In this document: positions 44,794 to 54,226 of the stretch, one piece after another
Numbering within the stretch: the stretch's first letter is position 1
Layout: every line of letters starts with the position of its first letter
From: Methanolapillus africanus
GTDB lineage: Archaea > Halobacteriota > Methanosarcinia > Methanosarcinales > Methanosarcinaceae
DNA: 64,000 bases
Assembly (NCBI RefSeq): GCF_032714475.1
Contig: NZ_JAWDKD010000009.1
Location: 21,945-85,944 of the forward strand
Direction: 5' to 3'
Notes under the pieces: model-generated
Databases searched by the model: none
Seen by the model: only the letters and a program-made list of their open reading frames with translations
Told to the model about the DNA's origin: nothing
Program-made: the position numbers and the translations under genes

Positions 44794-45981
44794 TCAAATA
44801 TCCTTCTCTTCAATCAGTTTTCTTAATTCCTCCTTGCCGGGAAGCACCATTTGATATTGTTCTGCAAAAATTTGCGTGTTTTCTTCAGGCAACGTGATTT
44901 CAACCAATGTATCATTTTTGAGTTTACACAAAATTATGCCGATGGTTTTGCATTCATCGTCCAATTTAACAAATCGGTCATAATAATTGACATACATCTG
45001 AAGCTGTCCAAGATCCTGAGGAGAAAGTTCCCCCAACTTTAACTCAATTAAAACAAAACACCGGAGCAAGCGGTTGTAAAGAACCAAATCAATGTGAAAA
45101 TGTTTTTCATCAAACGTGATGCGGACTTGCCGCCCAACGAAGGTAAAACCCTTGCCGAGTTCCAGCATGAAATTTTCCAGTTTGTTAATAATTTGCTGTT
45201 CAAGTTCTGTTTCCGAAAAACTTGCCAATTCCGGCAAACCCAAAAATTCCAAAACAATCGGATCCTTGATGACGTCTTTCGGATTTTCAAGAATCTGCCC
45301 TTTCTCAGACAATTCCCAAACCTTGGCCTTGTCGCGGCTCAAAACCAACCGTTCGTAAAGGGAACTGTTGAATTGGCGCTCAAATTCCCGAAGCGACCAA
45401 TTGTTGTTGAGACACTCGATTTCATAAAACCGGCGTTCTTCGGGATTGTTAATTCGCATCAATTTAACATAATGAGACCAACTTAATCGAAAATCCGGCA
45501 AAAGCTGACAATCCGAATCAGACCCATCCCTCTGATTTGAAGTCAGCGAATCGTTTGAATTATTTGAAATGGCTGAATGAATTTCAGAAGGTTGGATTTT
45601 CAAATCAATTTTGTCCACTGAAGAAGTCGACTGATTGCGAGAAGAAGATTTCCGCGACAGTGTCGCGGAAATCTGTGAGGATGAATTCAAAGAGGACTAT
45701 AATGAATTTGGGGAATATAATGAATAAAATTTTTTCATTCGTTCCAAATTATCGACCGAAAATCCTTTTCCGAATTCTTTTACCAGCCGGGCGGATAAAT
45801 TTTTCAAAACTTGCTTTCCATACTCTGCTCTTTGATCGCCATTCAATTCATCTTCCAAGATCGTCCGACCGATTTCATAATACGTGTAAACCATTGTTTG
45901 ATTAACAGCATGCGTCGTCGCCAATCTTGCCCTTGAAAGCAGGTCTGCAATTTGAGAATATAAGTTTTCTTCCGGATTCAT
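44794..45981 (-). CDS. yhcG: PDDEXK nuclease of the DUF1016/YhcG family, open through an in-frame UAG
   Basis: Residues 1-95 are the DUF1016 N-terminal domain (ending GKGFSVDNLERMKKFYSLYSPNSL). A TAG codon at 45697-45699 follows, and the same frame continues for 300 codons. That part has the linker, then LSWSHYVKLMRINNPEERRFYEIE and the PD-(D/E)xK core FHIDLVLYNRLLRCFVLIELKLGE. If UAG is read, probably as pyrrolysine, the product is 395 residues, close to the family norm. The UAG lies in a Ser/Asn-rich linker. Otherwise the gene is split. ATG 45981 begins the family-like MNPEENLY. Confidence 0.75.
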
Positions 45982-46212
45982 TTTGAAACACACCACGTTG
46001 ATTAAAATTGAAAATAAAAGAGATGAAATCAAAAAAATTCAATCAAAATATGCAAACGGGTGAAAGTACTTATAACTTTTTAAATTATTTTATAATTATA
46101 GATTTTAATTAAATTGAAATGAACCAAATCAAAATGGAACGGAAAAGACAATTGGATTTTAAAAGAAAATAATAAAAACGTTAAAGTCAATAATAAAGTC
46201 GGAGGCGTTTTT

Positions 46213-47484
46213 ATGAAAAGAGAGTGGACCACATTTCAAACCATTGCGGCTTTTATCGTTGTCGTTTTTGCGGCCGGCGTTATTCTTTACGGATTTTCGT
46301 ATTTGGATGATGAGAAAAACAACACGACCGTCAACATTGATGATGAAACCGCCCGCGCCCTTTGGGGCGGCGGCAACGGAACGCCAAACGACCCATATCT
46401 CATTTACAACGCAACTCAACTCCATAATATCCGATACGGACTTGACAAGAGCTTCAAATTGATGGCGGACATCGATCTTGACGCCGAAGGATTTGACAAT
46501 GACGGCGACCCGGTCAACGGCAATTTCGAGCCGATCGGAAAACACGAATACAATCGTGACCGACGCGCTTCAAATAATTTTGAGGTCAGTGCGGCGTTTC
46601 GCGGAAACTTTGACGGCAACGGACATACCATTTCCAATATGCATCTTGATTTGCCGGATAACCAATATGTCGGTTTGTTCGGTTTTGCGGTCTCCGTTGA
46701 CGGCAAAAACAATTCCATTTCAAATGTGACGTTGGTGAATATGACCGCAGATGGCCACCGGTATGTCGGCAGCGTTGCCGGCGTCATCTTTTCGGAGGAT
46801 AATTCCACAATGAGTGTCATTTCCTGTAACGTTTCCGGATTTGTGAATTGTTCCGAAGACTCAAATGGCGGTATCGTCGGCGCGGCCGGTGCGGAAGACG
46901 GCGGAAACACAACGATTCAAAATTGTATTTTTACAGGAACGATGAACGGAAACAACCACGTCGGCGGCATTATCGGCGAGTTTTCATCCGATAACGCGAC
47001 CATGGCGATTATTTCTTGTACGGCAACAAAACCCGTCGCCGGCCTTCGGGACGATATCGGCGGAATCGTCGGCGGTTTTTCCGCAACCAACTGCGGAAAT
47101 TCATCCGTTATTTCTTGTCAGGCGGTCGGCGTTTCCCGCGGTGAAAAAATGGTTGGCGGCATTGCCGGAAGCATCGAAGCGACCAACGATTCAATGGCTT
47201 TGATTTCAAATTGTTCGTCAAATGGAGACGTCGTCGGCGAAAATTCAAATATCGGCGGCATTGTCGGATTTGTTTACGCATATGACGGCATCACAACGAT
47301 TTCGTCTTGCTTTTCAACCGGAACGGTGATAAGCGAAGGGATTCAAGCCAACTATACAACGCCGGGAGGTGTCGGCGGTCTTGTCGGCAGCGGTAAAAAT
47401 GAAAATGTTCAGATTATAGATTCGGAGTTTATCGGCATCGTTATTGACCCAAGCGACCCGAAATATTATAATCAAACGAATTAA
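46213..47484 (+). CDS. GLUG-repeat surface protein 4
   Basis: A 423-residue relative of the 32-41 kb cluster with a different anchor. A transmembrane helix at about residues 10-30 has no C-x-C pair after it. NPYLIYNATQLHNIRYGLDKSFKLMADIDLD is the module that usually opens GLUG arrays; GLUG-type repeats (GGIIG, GGIVG, GGIAG) fill residues about 120-400. It lacks the PPAW tail. GGAGG precedes the ATG. It is probably surface exposed. Confidence 0.85.
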   Translation: MKREWTTFQTIAAFIVVVFAAGVILYGFSYLDDEKNNTTVNIDDETARALWGGGNGTPNDPYLIYNATQLHNIRYGLDKSFKLMADIDLDAEGFDNDGDPVNGNFEPIGKHEYNRDRRASNNFEVSAAFRGNFDGNGHTISNMHLDLPDNQYVGLFGFAVSVDGKNNSISNVTLVNMTADGHRYVGSVAGVIFSEDNSTMSVISCNVSGFVNCSEDSNGGIVGAAGAEDGGNTTIQNCIFTGTMNGNNHVGGIIGEFSSDNATMAIISCTATKPVAGLRDDIGGIVGGFSATNCGNSSVISCQAVGVSRGEKMVGGIAGSIEATNDSMALISNCSSNGDVVGENSNIGGIVGFVYAYDGITTISSCFSTGTVISEGIQANYTTPGGVGGLVGSGKNENVQIIDSEFIGIVIDPSDPKYYNQTN

Positions 47485-47602
47485 ATGACAATAAATGTAA
47501 ATAGAAAGGTCGTCTATTTTTCTGTCCCTTAATTTAAAATATTTATTTCAATTTTAATTATGATTTCACTTTTTTTAAAAATCAAATTCAGAGGATAATA
47601 AT

Positions 47603-48592
47603 ATGGTACACGTCACGGAAGGCTGCCCCAAATTAACAAAACCGGTGGTTCCGGCCGACATTAAAGCCGGCATGGATATGGATGAATTCGTAACGGCGCT
47701 GTCCGGCTGCGCTTTCGGCGCCCGGCGGATTGCGGAAGCGGTGGACATTTACACGGAAATGCTGTCCGACAAAAGCACAGTCAAGTTTTTCGGCCTTGCG
47801 GGCGCCATGGTGCCGGCCGGCATGCGCAAAATTGTCGCCGATTTGATTCGCGACGGCCACATCAACGTGCTCGTCACCACCGGCGCCAACATGGTTCATG
47901 ACGCGCTGGAAGGCCTTTATATGCCGCATTACAAAGGCGACGAAGGTTCCAACGACGTGAAGCTCCACGAAGAACGCATCGACCGCATCTACGACGTGTT
48001 TTTGCCGGACCAGCACTTTGAGGAACTCGAAGGCTTTTTGCAAGAGGTTATCGCCGATTTGCCGGCCGACAAACCGGTTTCAATTGCCGAATTTATGAAA
48101 AATATCGGAAAAAATATCGAGAATCCGGATTCGATTCTTCGGGCCGCTTACGACATGAACGTACCGATTTATTGTCCGGCGTTCCCAGATTCCGTCATCG
48201 GCCTCCAAGCCTGGCTCTACAAAGAAACGAATCCGCTTGTGATCGACGCGATTGCGGACATGCACGCATTCATGGACATTTGCTGGGAAGCCGAAAAAGC
48301 CGGCGCCGTGTTCATCGGCGGCGGAGTTCCCAAAAACTTCATTTTCCAATCCATGCTTGTGACGCCGCGCGATTTTGACTACGCGATTCAATTGACGATG
48401 GACACACCGCAAACGGGCGGCCTTTCCGGCGCCACGCTCGAAGAAGCGATTTCCTGGGGAAAAGTCGGCGACAAATCCCGTTTGGTGACCGTTTATTCGG
48501 ATGCGACGATCACGCTGCCGCTGATGGTGGCCGCCACGCGCGCGCGCCTGGAAAAACAGAAACAGCCCAAAAAACAAATCCCGGTGGAGTGA
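47603..48592 (+). CDS. dys: Deoxyhypusine synthase
   Basis: A 329-residue NAD-dependent enzyme that transfers the aminobutyl group of spermidine to a lysine of initiation factor aIF5A. VTTGANMVHDALEGLY near residue 92, FIGGGVPKNFIFQS near 240 and the C-terminal GATLEEAISWGKV, containing the catalytic lysine, identify it. Length is usual. Only four bases separate it from pyrF, so the two form an operon. Confidence 0.96.
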   Translation: MVHVTEGCPKLTKPVVPADIKAGMDMDEFVTALSGCAFGARRIAEAVDIYTEMLSDKSTVKFFGLAGAMVPAGMRKIVADLIRDGHINVLVTTGANMVHDALEGLYMPHYKGDEGSNDVKLHEERIDRIYDVFLPDQHFEELEGFLQEVIADLPADKPVSIAEFMKNIGKNIENPDSILRAAYDMNVPIYCPAFPDSVIGLQAWLYKETNPLVIDAIADMHAFMDICWEAEKAGAVFIGGGVPKNFIFQSMLVTPRDFDYAIQLTMDTPQTGGLSGATLEEAISWGKVGDKSRLVTVYSDATITLPLMVAATRARLEKQKQPKKQIPVE

Positions 48593-48596
48593 GAAT

Positions 48597-49265
48597 ATGT
48601 CAAAATCTCTGGCCCGGAAAAACGGCGTCATTCTGGCGCTTGACGTCACAGACGAGAAAACGGCGCTGACGGTTTCAAGAGAAGTTGCGGAAGCCGTTGA
48701 CGCGATCAAGATCGGGTATCCGTTGGTTCTCGGAACCGGCCTTTCCATCGCTGAAAAACTGTCAAGAATCGCGCCGGTGATCGCCGATTTTAAAGTGGCT
48801 GACATTCCGAACACCGACCGCCTCATTTGCGAACATGTTTTCGATGCCGGCTGCGACGCCGTCATCGTTCAAGGATTTACGGGACCGGACAGCCTGACCG
48901 AATGTGTGAAAACCGCCAACGAATATCAAAAGAAGGTTTTCGTTGTCGCGGAAATGAGCCACCCCGGCGGCGATCATTTCTTTACGGACAGCGTGTCCAA
49001 AGAAATCGCGGCGATGGCGAAAAAATCAGGCGCCTTCGGAATTGTCGCGCCGGCCACGCGTCCCGAGCGCGTGAAAGAATTGCGCGGCGTGATTGGAAGC
49101 GGACTTAAAATCATTTCGCCGGGCGTCGGCGCCCAAGGCGGCAGCGCGGCGGATACAATTAAAGCCGGCGCCGACTGGGTCATTGTCGGACGCAGCATTT
49201 ACGGCTCCAAAAATCCGAGAGAAGAAGCTGAAAAAGTGAAACGGGAAATTGAAAAATACATTTAA
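48597..49265 (+). CDS. pyrF: Orotidine 5'-phosphate decarboxylase
   Basis: A 222-residue TIM-barrel enzyme that makes UMP from OMP. ILALDVTDEKTAL begins the barrel; DFKVADIPNTD carries the catalytic Asp-Lys-Asp array near residue 63-72; ISPGVGAQGG and GADWVIVGRSIYGSKNPREEA close the phosphate site. It is translated from an ATG four bases after the dys stop. Confidence 0.96.
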   Translation: MSKSLARKNGVILALDVTDEKTALTVSREVAEAVDAIKIGYPLVLGTGLSIAEKLSRIAPVIADFKVADIPNTDRLICEHVFDAGCDAVIVQGFTGPDSLTECVKTANEYQKKVFVVAEMSHPGGDHFFTDSVSKEIAAMAKKSGAFGIVAPATRPERVKELRGVIGSGLKIISPGVGAQGGSAADTIKAGADWVIVGRSIYGSKNPREEAEKVKREIEKYI

Positions 49266-49444
49266 TTTGTATTTTCATTTTTTTCTATTTCATTTCTTTC
49301 TTTTTTATTTCTATTTTTAATTCTATTTTTATTGAACCGAGGGGCGTTTTTTTCTCGATTCGTCAAAAGTGATGACGATAACGCGCGCGTGGGCGGCGGC
49401 GCACAAGGCCGTGCAGAAACAACTGCGTCTGTTCCAAATTTATC
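49266..49444. repeat. T-rich tail and GC module after pyrF
   Basis: A T-rich tract follows the pyrF stop and probably terminates it. A GC module, TAACGCGCGCG at 49379-49389, lies on the opposite orientation to pyrF, one of two exceptions to the usual rule. Confidence 0.5.
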
Positions 49445-49790
49445 CCGCAAGTTCTGACTCTGAACGCCGAAGGCGTGAAGAGGCGGAACTTGGCGGATTC
49501 CCATAAAAATAAAATGAAATGAAGTTAGCAACAGGTGCACTCCATATTTTCAGATATTGGATTGCATCTGCAGGTGACTGTTTTTAAGATTCAGTTTGCA
49601 TCTGCAGTTGCCAATTTTTAGTTTGTATCAAGCTGTTGCATCAAATACATCTCATCGGATTCCGAGAAAATCAAACGCAAAGCGTTTGATTTTTCGGGAT
49701 GGTTTGGTTGGTATCTTCAAAAATTGTCCTTCAGTTTTGAAAAAACCGAAAGAAAATGTGTCGCTGTAACGCGCGCGAACGCCGCACTCG
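49445..49790 (-). repeat. Composite repeat R1, copy f
   Basis: Minus polarity: GC module (TAACGCGCGCG, 49767-49777), the TTTTTGAAGAT motif on minus at about 49716-49726, palindrome about 49658-49698 (AAACGC-AAA-GCGTTT heart), degenerate array units rich in GCATCTGCAGTT (49540-49640), and a larger imperfect palindrome at 49445-49496 of the same kind as 20554-20606. No gene is seen. Confidence 0.6.
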
Positions 49791-49797
49791 CAACCAA

Positions 49798-50385
49798 TCA
49801 GATAATTTTACAGGCTTCGTTAAAATTCAGCCGCGGGTCTCTCGGATGCAATTTGCTCGGGATTCCGGTTCCCAAATTGCAGAGGAAATTGGATTTCCAT
49901 TTGCCGTCCGGGAAAAATTCTTTGTCGACGCCGGCGTTGTCAAAACCGCCCATGGGACCGCAGTCGAGACCAAGCGCCCGGGCTGCAATAATGAGATAGG
50001 CGCCTTGGAAGCTTGAATTTTGATACATTGTTCGGTCCGCAAACGCAGCGTTGCTTGCGAAAAATGACATGTAGTCGCCGTGCGGAAAAAGCCGGGGCAT
50101 GTTTTTGTAAAACTCGGCGTCGCCGGCAACAATAACGGTTGCGGACGCCGCTTCAACTTTTGAAACATTGCTTGGATCCAAATACGGAATCAACCGGGCT
50201 TTGGCTTCCGGACTTTTCACAAAAACAAATCGTCCGGCTTGGCAGTTGGCGAACGTCGGCGCCAGCTTTAAAATGTCGTACAGTTGAACAAAGAGTTCGT
50301 CTGAAATCGGTTTGTTTTCGAAATATTTGTGCGTGCGGGCTTCGTTGAAAATAACGTCCATACAATCTTTATTAATTTCCGACAT
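49798..50385 (-). CDS. Nitroreductase-family flavoprotein (RutE-like)
   Basis: A 195-residue FMN-dependent oxidoreductase. MDVIFNEARTHKYFENKPISDELFVQLYDILKLAPTFANCQAGRF matches the HadB/RutE branch of the nitroreductase fold, and ARALGLDCGPMGGFDNAGVDKEFFP is the second flavin-contact segment. The substrate is unknown; relatives reduce malonic semialdehyde or nitro compounds. ATG 50385 was chosen because AAGGTG lies in front of it. Confidence 0.9.
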   Translation of the reverse strand: MSEINKDCMDVIFNEARTHKYFENKPISDELFVQLYDILKLAPTFANCQAGRFVFVKSPEAKARLIPYLDPSNVSKVEAASATVIVAGDAEFYKNMPRLFPHGDYMSFFASNAAFADRTMYQNSSFQGAYLIIAARALGLDCGPMGGFDNAGVDKEFFPDGKWKSNFLCNLGTGIPSKLHPRDPRLNFNEACKII

Positions 50386-50481
50386 TGGGTTCACCTTCCA
50401 TACTGTTGATTGGTTTTGATTTTAACTTTAAACTTTAGATTTTGACTTAAACTTTTGACTTCTGATTTAAACTATTAATTT

Positions 50482-51057
50482 TTAGTTTTTAGTTTTCATT
50501 GTCGTCTTCGCTTGTGCCGTGATTTTTGAAACAGAATCTTTCGCCTGCTTCATCAATTCCGGTTTTTCCTTGACGTCGCCTTTGTTTCGAACGCCTTTGG
50601 CGACAATAATATCCGCCAGTTCAAGTCCGACGTAATCGCAGGAATCTTGAAACATGCCGACGACATGCGACGCTGTTTTTTCTTCGGAATCTTCCATCGG
50701 AACGACGAGAATCGCTTTTTTGTTCTTGAACAATTCTTCCGAATAGAATCCGTACCAGCGGTCGATGAAAACTTTCATTTGCGCGGTCGGTCCCCACCAG
50801 TAAACCGGTGTTCCGAGAACCCAGACGTCCGATTCTTTCATCTTTTGAACCAAAGATTCCATATCGTCGTCGATAATGCATTTGCCGCTCGGCAAATGGC
50901 AGGCGTCGCACGCTTTACAAAATCCGATGTCGGCGTCCGCCAAATAAACCATTTCGGTGTCGAATCCATTCGATTCCGCTTCGTCCAAAATGGTTTGCAT
51001 TAAAATTTCCGTATTCCCTTTCCGGCGCGGGCTGCCGCAAAATCCGATCATTTTCAT
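50482..51057 (-). CDS. Iron-sulfur flavoprotein (Isf-like)
   Basis: A 191-residue NADPH-dependent FMN reductase-fold protein. MIGFCGSPRRKGNTEIL is the FMN phosphate loop. The compact motif CKACDACHLPSGKC (about 48-61) should hold a 4Fe-4S cluster, as in the Isf proteins of methanogens that reduce oxygen species or carry electrons. LGTPVYWWGPTAQMK is the second FMN loop. ATG 51057 has GAGGTGG upstream. It follows tRNA-Met in reverse orientation. Confidence 0.92.
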   Translation of the reverse strand: MKMIGFCGSPRRKGNTEILMQTILDEAESNGFDTEMVYLADADIGFCKACDACHLPSGKCIIDDDMESLVQKMKESDVWVLGTPVYWWGPTAQMKVFIDRWYGFYSEELFKNKKAILVVPMEDSEEKTASHVVGMFQDSCDYVGLELADIIVAKGVRNKGDVKEKPELMKQAKDSVSKITAQAKTTMKTKN

Positions 51058-51289
51058 GTCTTTTTCCACCTCAAAAATAAAAACCGCCAAAGCGGTTCAA
51101 TTAAAAATAAAAGAAAATAAAAAATAACATCTACCCTCATGTTATGACATTATTTATACATTTTTATATAATATTCAAAAAAGGAAAAACGAATCGAACG
51201 AATCAGATGAGATGCTCACAAGAGTTCATGAACCCTTTTTTCAATCAATACGTTTTAATAGGACAATTGACTTTCTATAACCTCTCATT

Positions 51290-51410
51290 GCCCGGATAGC
51301 CTAGTCGGTTGGGGCGCCAGACTCATAGGGAAAATAAAATGGCGTCTTATCGGACCTAAATAGGTTCCTGAGACATCTGGAGGTCGCGTGTTCGAGTCAC
51401 GCTCCGGGCA
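51290..51410 (+). tRNA. tRNA-Met (CAU) with 47-nt intron
   Basis: The acceptor arms GCCCGGA and TCCGGGC pair fully. The anticodon stem CCAGA/TCTGG encloses CTCATA, then an intron at 51328-51374, then A, giving loop CTCATAA with anticodon CAU. The intron can form a bulge-helix-bulge: CTCA pairs with TGAG, leaving TAG and ACA bulges, with GGGA and TTCC extending it. This is the site cut by archaeal splicing endonuclease. The acceptor and stem suggest the elongator rather than initiator tRNA; isoleucine-2 is a less likely alternative. A TATA box lies near 51272-51282. Confidence 0.93.
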
Positions 51411-51434
51411 TGTTTTTCTTTTTTTTTTGAAAAT

Positions 51435-51885
51435 TTAAGGATTCGTTAAATCCATTTTTATAATTTTACCGTTAACTTTTTCAATTAATTGAGATTTCAA
51501 GTCAGCATCCCAGATGATTTTTGTCAAAAGCAACAATATAAAATACATTTTCGTTTCGATATCCATGAATTCTGAATTTTTTATTGAGCCGAATATGTTT
51601 CAGGGTTTCATTTTTATGTCCGGAATATTTCGTTTCACTGACAACCGGTTTCTAATGGGAAAAGAAAGATTCGGCCGGACAGCACGTTTTTGATATAAAA
51701 TTTCCGATAAGCTGCAAGTCACTGACACCAAGTTTACACAAACATGTATGATGTTTGGACGGAATACATTTTCCAATATCCGTAAAATCAAGCCGGATCA
51801 AGTCGGCTGTTGAAATTAAAGGAGATAACTTTTCAGTTTTGTCTCCCGTTTCAATTTTTGTCTTTGGAAATATCTTCTTAGTCAT
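51435..51885 (-). pseudogene. Decayed toxin partner of the second Panacea antitoxin
   Basis: The frame begins at ATG 51885, overlapping the antitoxin stop, and encodes about 77 residues (LDFTDIGKCIPSKHHTCLCKLGVSDLQLIGNF) up to a TAG at 51652-51654. It continues in the same frame for about 38 codons, ending in ENVFYIVAFDKNHL. There a shift of one base joins DADLKSQLIEKVNGKIIKMD to a TAA at 51435. The UAG could be read as pyrrolysine, but the shift still breaks it. The VFYIVxxDxxH ending resembles small RNase toxins; this is inference. Confidence 0.6.
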
Positions 51886-52348
51886 TTTGTCCTTCTTCAT
51901 ACATTTTCCAATAGAAATCAATCATATCTTCTGAAGAAATCGCTTTTACAGAGCGGTCATAAGTCCCATATCCTTTTCTGGCGTTTAACCAAGGTTTTTC
52001 CTTGTGCGACATAATTTCAAGTTGAATCCCGGAAAGGTCGCCGTATGTGTTCCAAACCGTCTCAAGCAAATCCTCAGCATCACCAAAATCAGGTTTGATT
52101 GAAACTTGCGGAATCGGCGTCCAGCCGAAAGAACGATATTCTCGGTAAAGAACACGATTGACCGGACCGTGAATCCATGCTTCAAATTCACAGTCGGTAC
52201 AGAGCGGACATTTTCTCAACGTATAGCTCCAGGCAACGGCATAATAACAGAGCTTCTGAAGCTTCTTTTGAGTCATCGGCTCTTTGTTCAAAAACCAATT
52301 GGCAACGTCTTTAATGTCATAATTCGGAATTGGATTGTGATTTGTCAT
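51878..52348 (-). CDS. Panacea-domain (DUF4065, SocA-like) antitoxin, second copy
   Basis: A 156-residue Panacea protein. DIKDVANWFL, MTQKKLQKLCYYAVAWSY and FEAWIHGPVNRVLYREYRSFGW carry the family motifs, including the G-P-V after the aromatic-rich stretch. A perfect AAAGGAGGTC site precedes the ATG. It differs in sequence from the antitoxin at 9.9-10.4 kb, so the two came independently. Its partner gene is broken, leaving this as an apparent orphan antitoxin. Confidence 0.88.
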   Translation of the reverse strand: MTNHNPIPNYDIKDVANWFLNKEPMTQKKLQKLCYYAVAWSYTLRKCPLCTDCEFEAWIHGPVNRVLYREYRSFGWTPIPQVSIKPDFGDAEDLLETVWNTYGDLSGIQLEIMSHKEKPWLNARKGYGTYDRSVKAISSEDMIDFYWKMYEEGQND

Positions 52349-52673
52349 TTTGACCTCCTTTGATGAATAACAGTGTTTAGCAACTGAATTACCGAATTAT
52401 GAGCGATCTATTTATAAGTTTTTATATTTCTTTGAAATGAATAGATATCCATTGATTTTAATCATATTTTATATTTTGAAATGAATCAAACAAGTATCTG
52501 CAAACTGTTTACGTCGACATCATTTGAAAATAAAAATAAAAAATCACTAAAATATTGAATATTTTTAAGAAATTATTTCGCTTGTTTGTGATTTCAATTT
52601 AAAATTCTCCGAAAAATTAATATAAAATTTAATATATAATTTTTATTGCAGATATTTCTGCAGGGGAAAAGCC
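52349..52673. other. Divergent promoter region
   Basis: An AT-rich spacer between the antitoxin and the 82-residue gene. TTTAATATATAA at about 52628-52639 is a TATA-like box for the plus-strand gene. No other feature is seen. Confidence 0.4.
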
Positions 52674-52922
52674 ATGAAATTCAAAGTCACATACACCAAC
52701 AATCAAATGTATTACAGCGAAAACGAAGAGCTCGGCGAAGGCGTTGAAGAACGATCCGACGGGTTTTACATCAAAGGTAAGAAATGCGACAAATTTACCG
52801 AAAAACTCATCCATTGTATGGAACAAAAAGTCGAATTGGCCATAAAAAATATGAAAGAGGAGCCGGGAAAAACAGAAATGAAAGACGAACGGACATATGT
52901 TCTGACTTTTGAAATCAAATAA
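52674..52922 (+). CDS. Small protein of unknown family
   Basis: An 82-residue charged protein (many Glu and Lys) with a beta-strand-like start MKFKVTYTNN, two cysteines, and a C-terminal strand TYVLTFEIK. I do not recognise it. It has a ribosome-binding GCAGGGGA about ten bases before the ATG, a TATA-like box, and a clear terminator after it, so it is very likely a real gene. No membrane segment is seen. Confidence 0.7.
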   Translation: MKFKVTYTNNQMYYSENEELGEGVEERSDGFYIKGKKCDKFTEKLIHCMEQKVELAIKNMKEEPGKTEMKDERTYVLTFEIK

Positions 52923-52954
52923 CTGAAACTGCAAAATAAAATCTATACAACAAA

Positions 52955-52990
52955 AACGAAGGGAACGACCTTTCCCTTCGTTTTGATAAC
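52955..52990 (+). terminator. Terminator after the 82-residue gene
   Basis: AAACGAAGGGAA at 52955-52966 pairs with TTTCCCTTCGTTT at 52971-52983, nearly perfectly, with T-rich sequence after it. Confidence 0.65.
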
Positions 52991-53321
52991 TCGAACCGAT
53001 ATTTTATGTTTTTGTATTTTTGCGTTTTTATATTTTCATATTTTTGTGTTTTCATTTTGTGTTTTCATGTTTTTGTTTTTTCACGTTTATGTTTTTATGA
53101 TTCTCTTTTTTGATTCAATTCACTTTATTTGTCATTACAAATCTTCGATTTTTGAAGGAATTTGTCATTATTTTCTATTTTATATCCCATCAGGTTTAAA
53201 TAACCCCAAAATAATTTTTGTTGAGCAATTAAAAATACAGTAATTGCAGACGGCATTCAGCCGACTATCATATAATCTTTGAGGAAATAAATTCAATAAA
53301 TATTCAATGGAGGATAAAGAC

Positions 53322-54080
53322 ATGTTTGATTTAACCAACCGCGTGGCCGTTGTGACCGGCGCGTCTTCAGGACTGGGCGTTCAATTCGCGAAAGCGCTTG
53401 CCGAACAAGGCGCCGATATTGCGATTTTGGCCCGGAGAAAAGACAAATTAGACGCCGTTGCCGAAGAAATCCGGAAGACCGGACGCAAATGCTTCCCGGT
53501 TGTCTGCGACGTCACCGTCACCGCCGACGTTCAAAACGCAGTCGCCGCCGTCATCAAAGAATACGGCAAAGTCGACATCTTGGTCAACAACGCCGGTCTC
53601 GGCGCCGTCGCGCCGGCCGAAGAAATGACGGACGACATGTGGAACAAAGACATCGCCGTCGACTTAACCGGCGTTTTCACCGTTGCCCGCGAATTCGGCA
53701 AAGAAATGATCAAAAAGAAGTACGGTCGAATCATCAACATCGCCTCCATGTACGGCGTGATCGGCAACAACTTCATGCCGACCGTTTCCTACCACGCTGC
53801 CAAGGGCGGCGTCGTGAACTTCACACGCGCGCTTGCCTCCGAATGGGCGAAGCACGGCATCACCGTCAACGCGATCGGACCCGGATTCTTCCCGTCGGAA
53901 CTGACGCAAAGCGCTTTTGAAACCAAAGAATTCCAAGAATACTTGAAATTAATGGTCCCCATGGGACGCCCCGGCCGCGAAGGAGAACTTAACCCAGCTT
54001 TGATTTACTTGGCGTCTAATGAAGCGACGTACACGACCGGCACCATCACTTTGGTGGACGGCGGCCAAACCTGTATTTAA
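53322..54080 (+). CDS. Short-chain dehydrogenase/reductase
   Basis: A 252-residue NAD(P)-dependent oxidoreductase. TGASSGLG (about 14-21) binds cofactor, NNAG (about 90-93) is structural, and S...YHAAK (about 145-165) is the catalytic triad. The sequence is close to the gluconate 5-dehydrogenase and 3-oxoacyl reductase branches, but substrate cannot be told. ATG 53322 follows GGAGG; an in-frame ATG at 53307 precedes that site and is not needed. Confidence 0.92.
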   Translation: MFDLTNRVAVVTGASSGLGVQFAKALAEQGADIAILARRKDKLDAVAEEIRKTGRKCFPVVCDVTVTADVQNAVAAVIKEYGKVDILVNNAGLGAVAPAEEMTDDMWNKDIAVDLTGVFTVAREFGKEMIKKKYGRIINIASMYGVIGNNFMPTVSYHAAKGGVVNFTRALASEWAKHGITVNAIGPGFFPSELTQSAFETKEFQEYLKLMVPMGRPGREGELNPALIYLASNEATYTTGTITLVDGGQTCI

Positions 54081-54108
54081 AGATTTAAAATTGAAATGTT
54101 TCAAAAAA

Positions 54109-54150
54109 GGAAAACAGAGAAATCTGTTTTCCGGCTTCTTTTTTCTAATA
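54109..54150 (+). terminator. Terminator of the SDR gene
   Basis: A perfect 9-bp hairpin, GGAAAACAG at 54109-54117 and CTGTTTTCC at 54124-54132, is followed by a T-rich stretch. Confidence 0.7.
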
Positions 54151-54226
54151 ATTTTCAAACATAAATTATAATTCATATCGTAAAATATTTAATAACTTGA
54201 TATGAATATCATAATTAGGTGAATTC

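Noticed and set aside
45690..45699. Independent TTG start for the C-terminal half of yhcG
   Set aside because: There is no ribosome-binding site, the two halves share one frame, and the family is normally one chain; UAG reading is the simpler view, though not proven.
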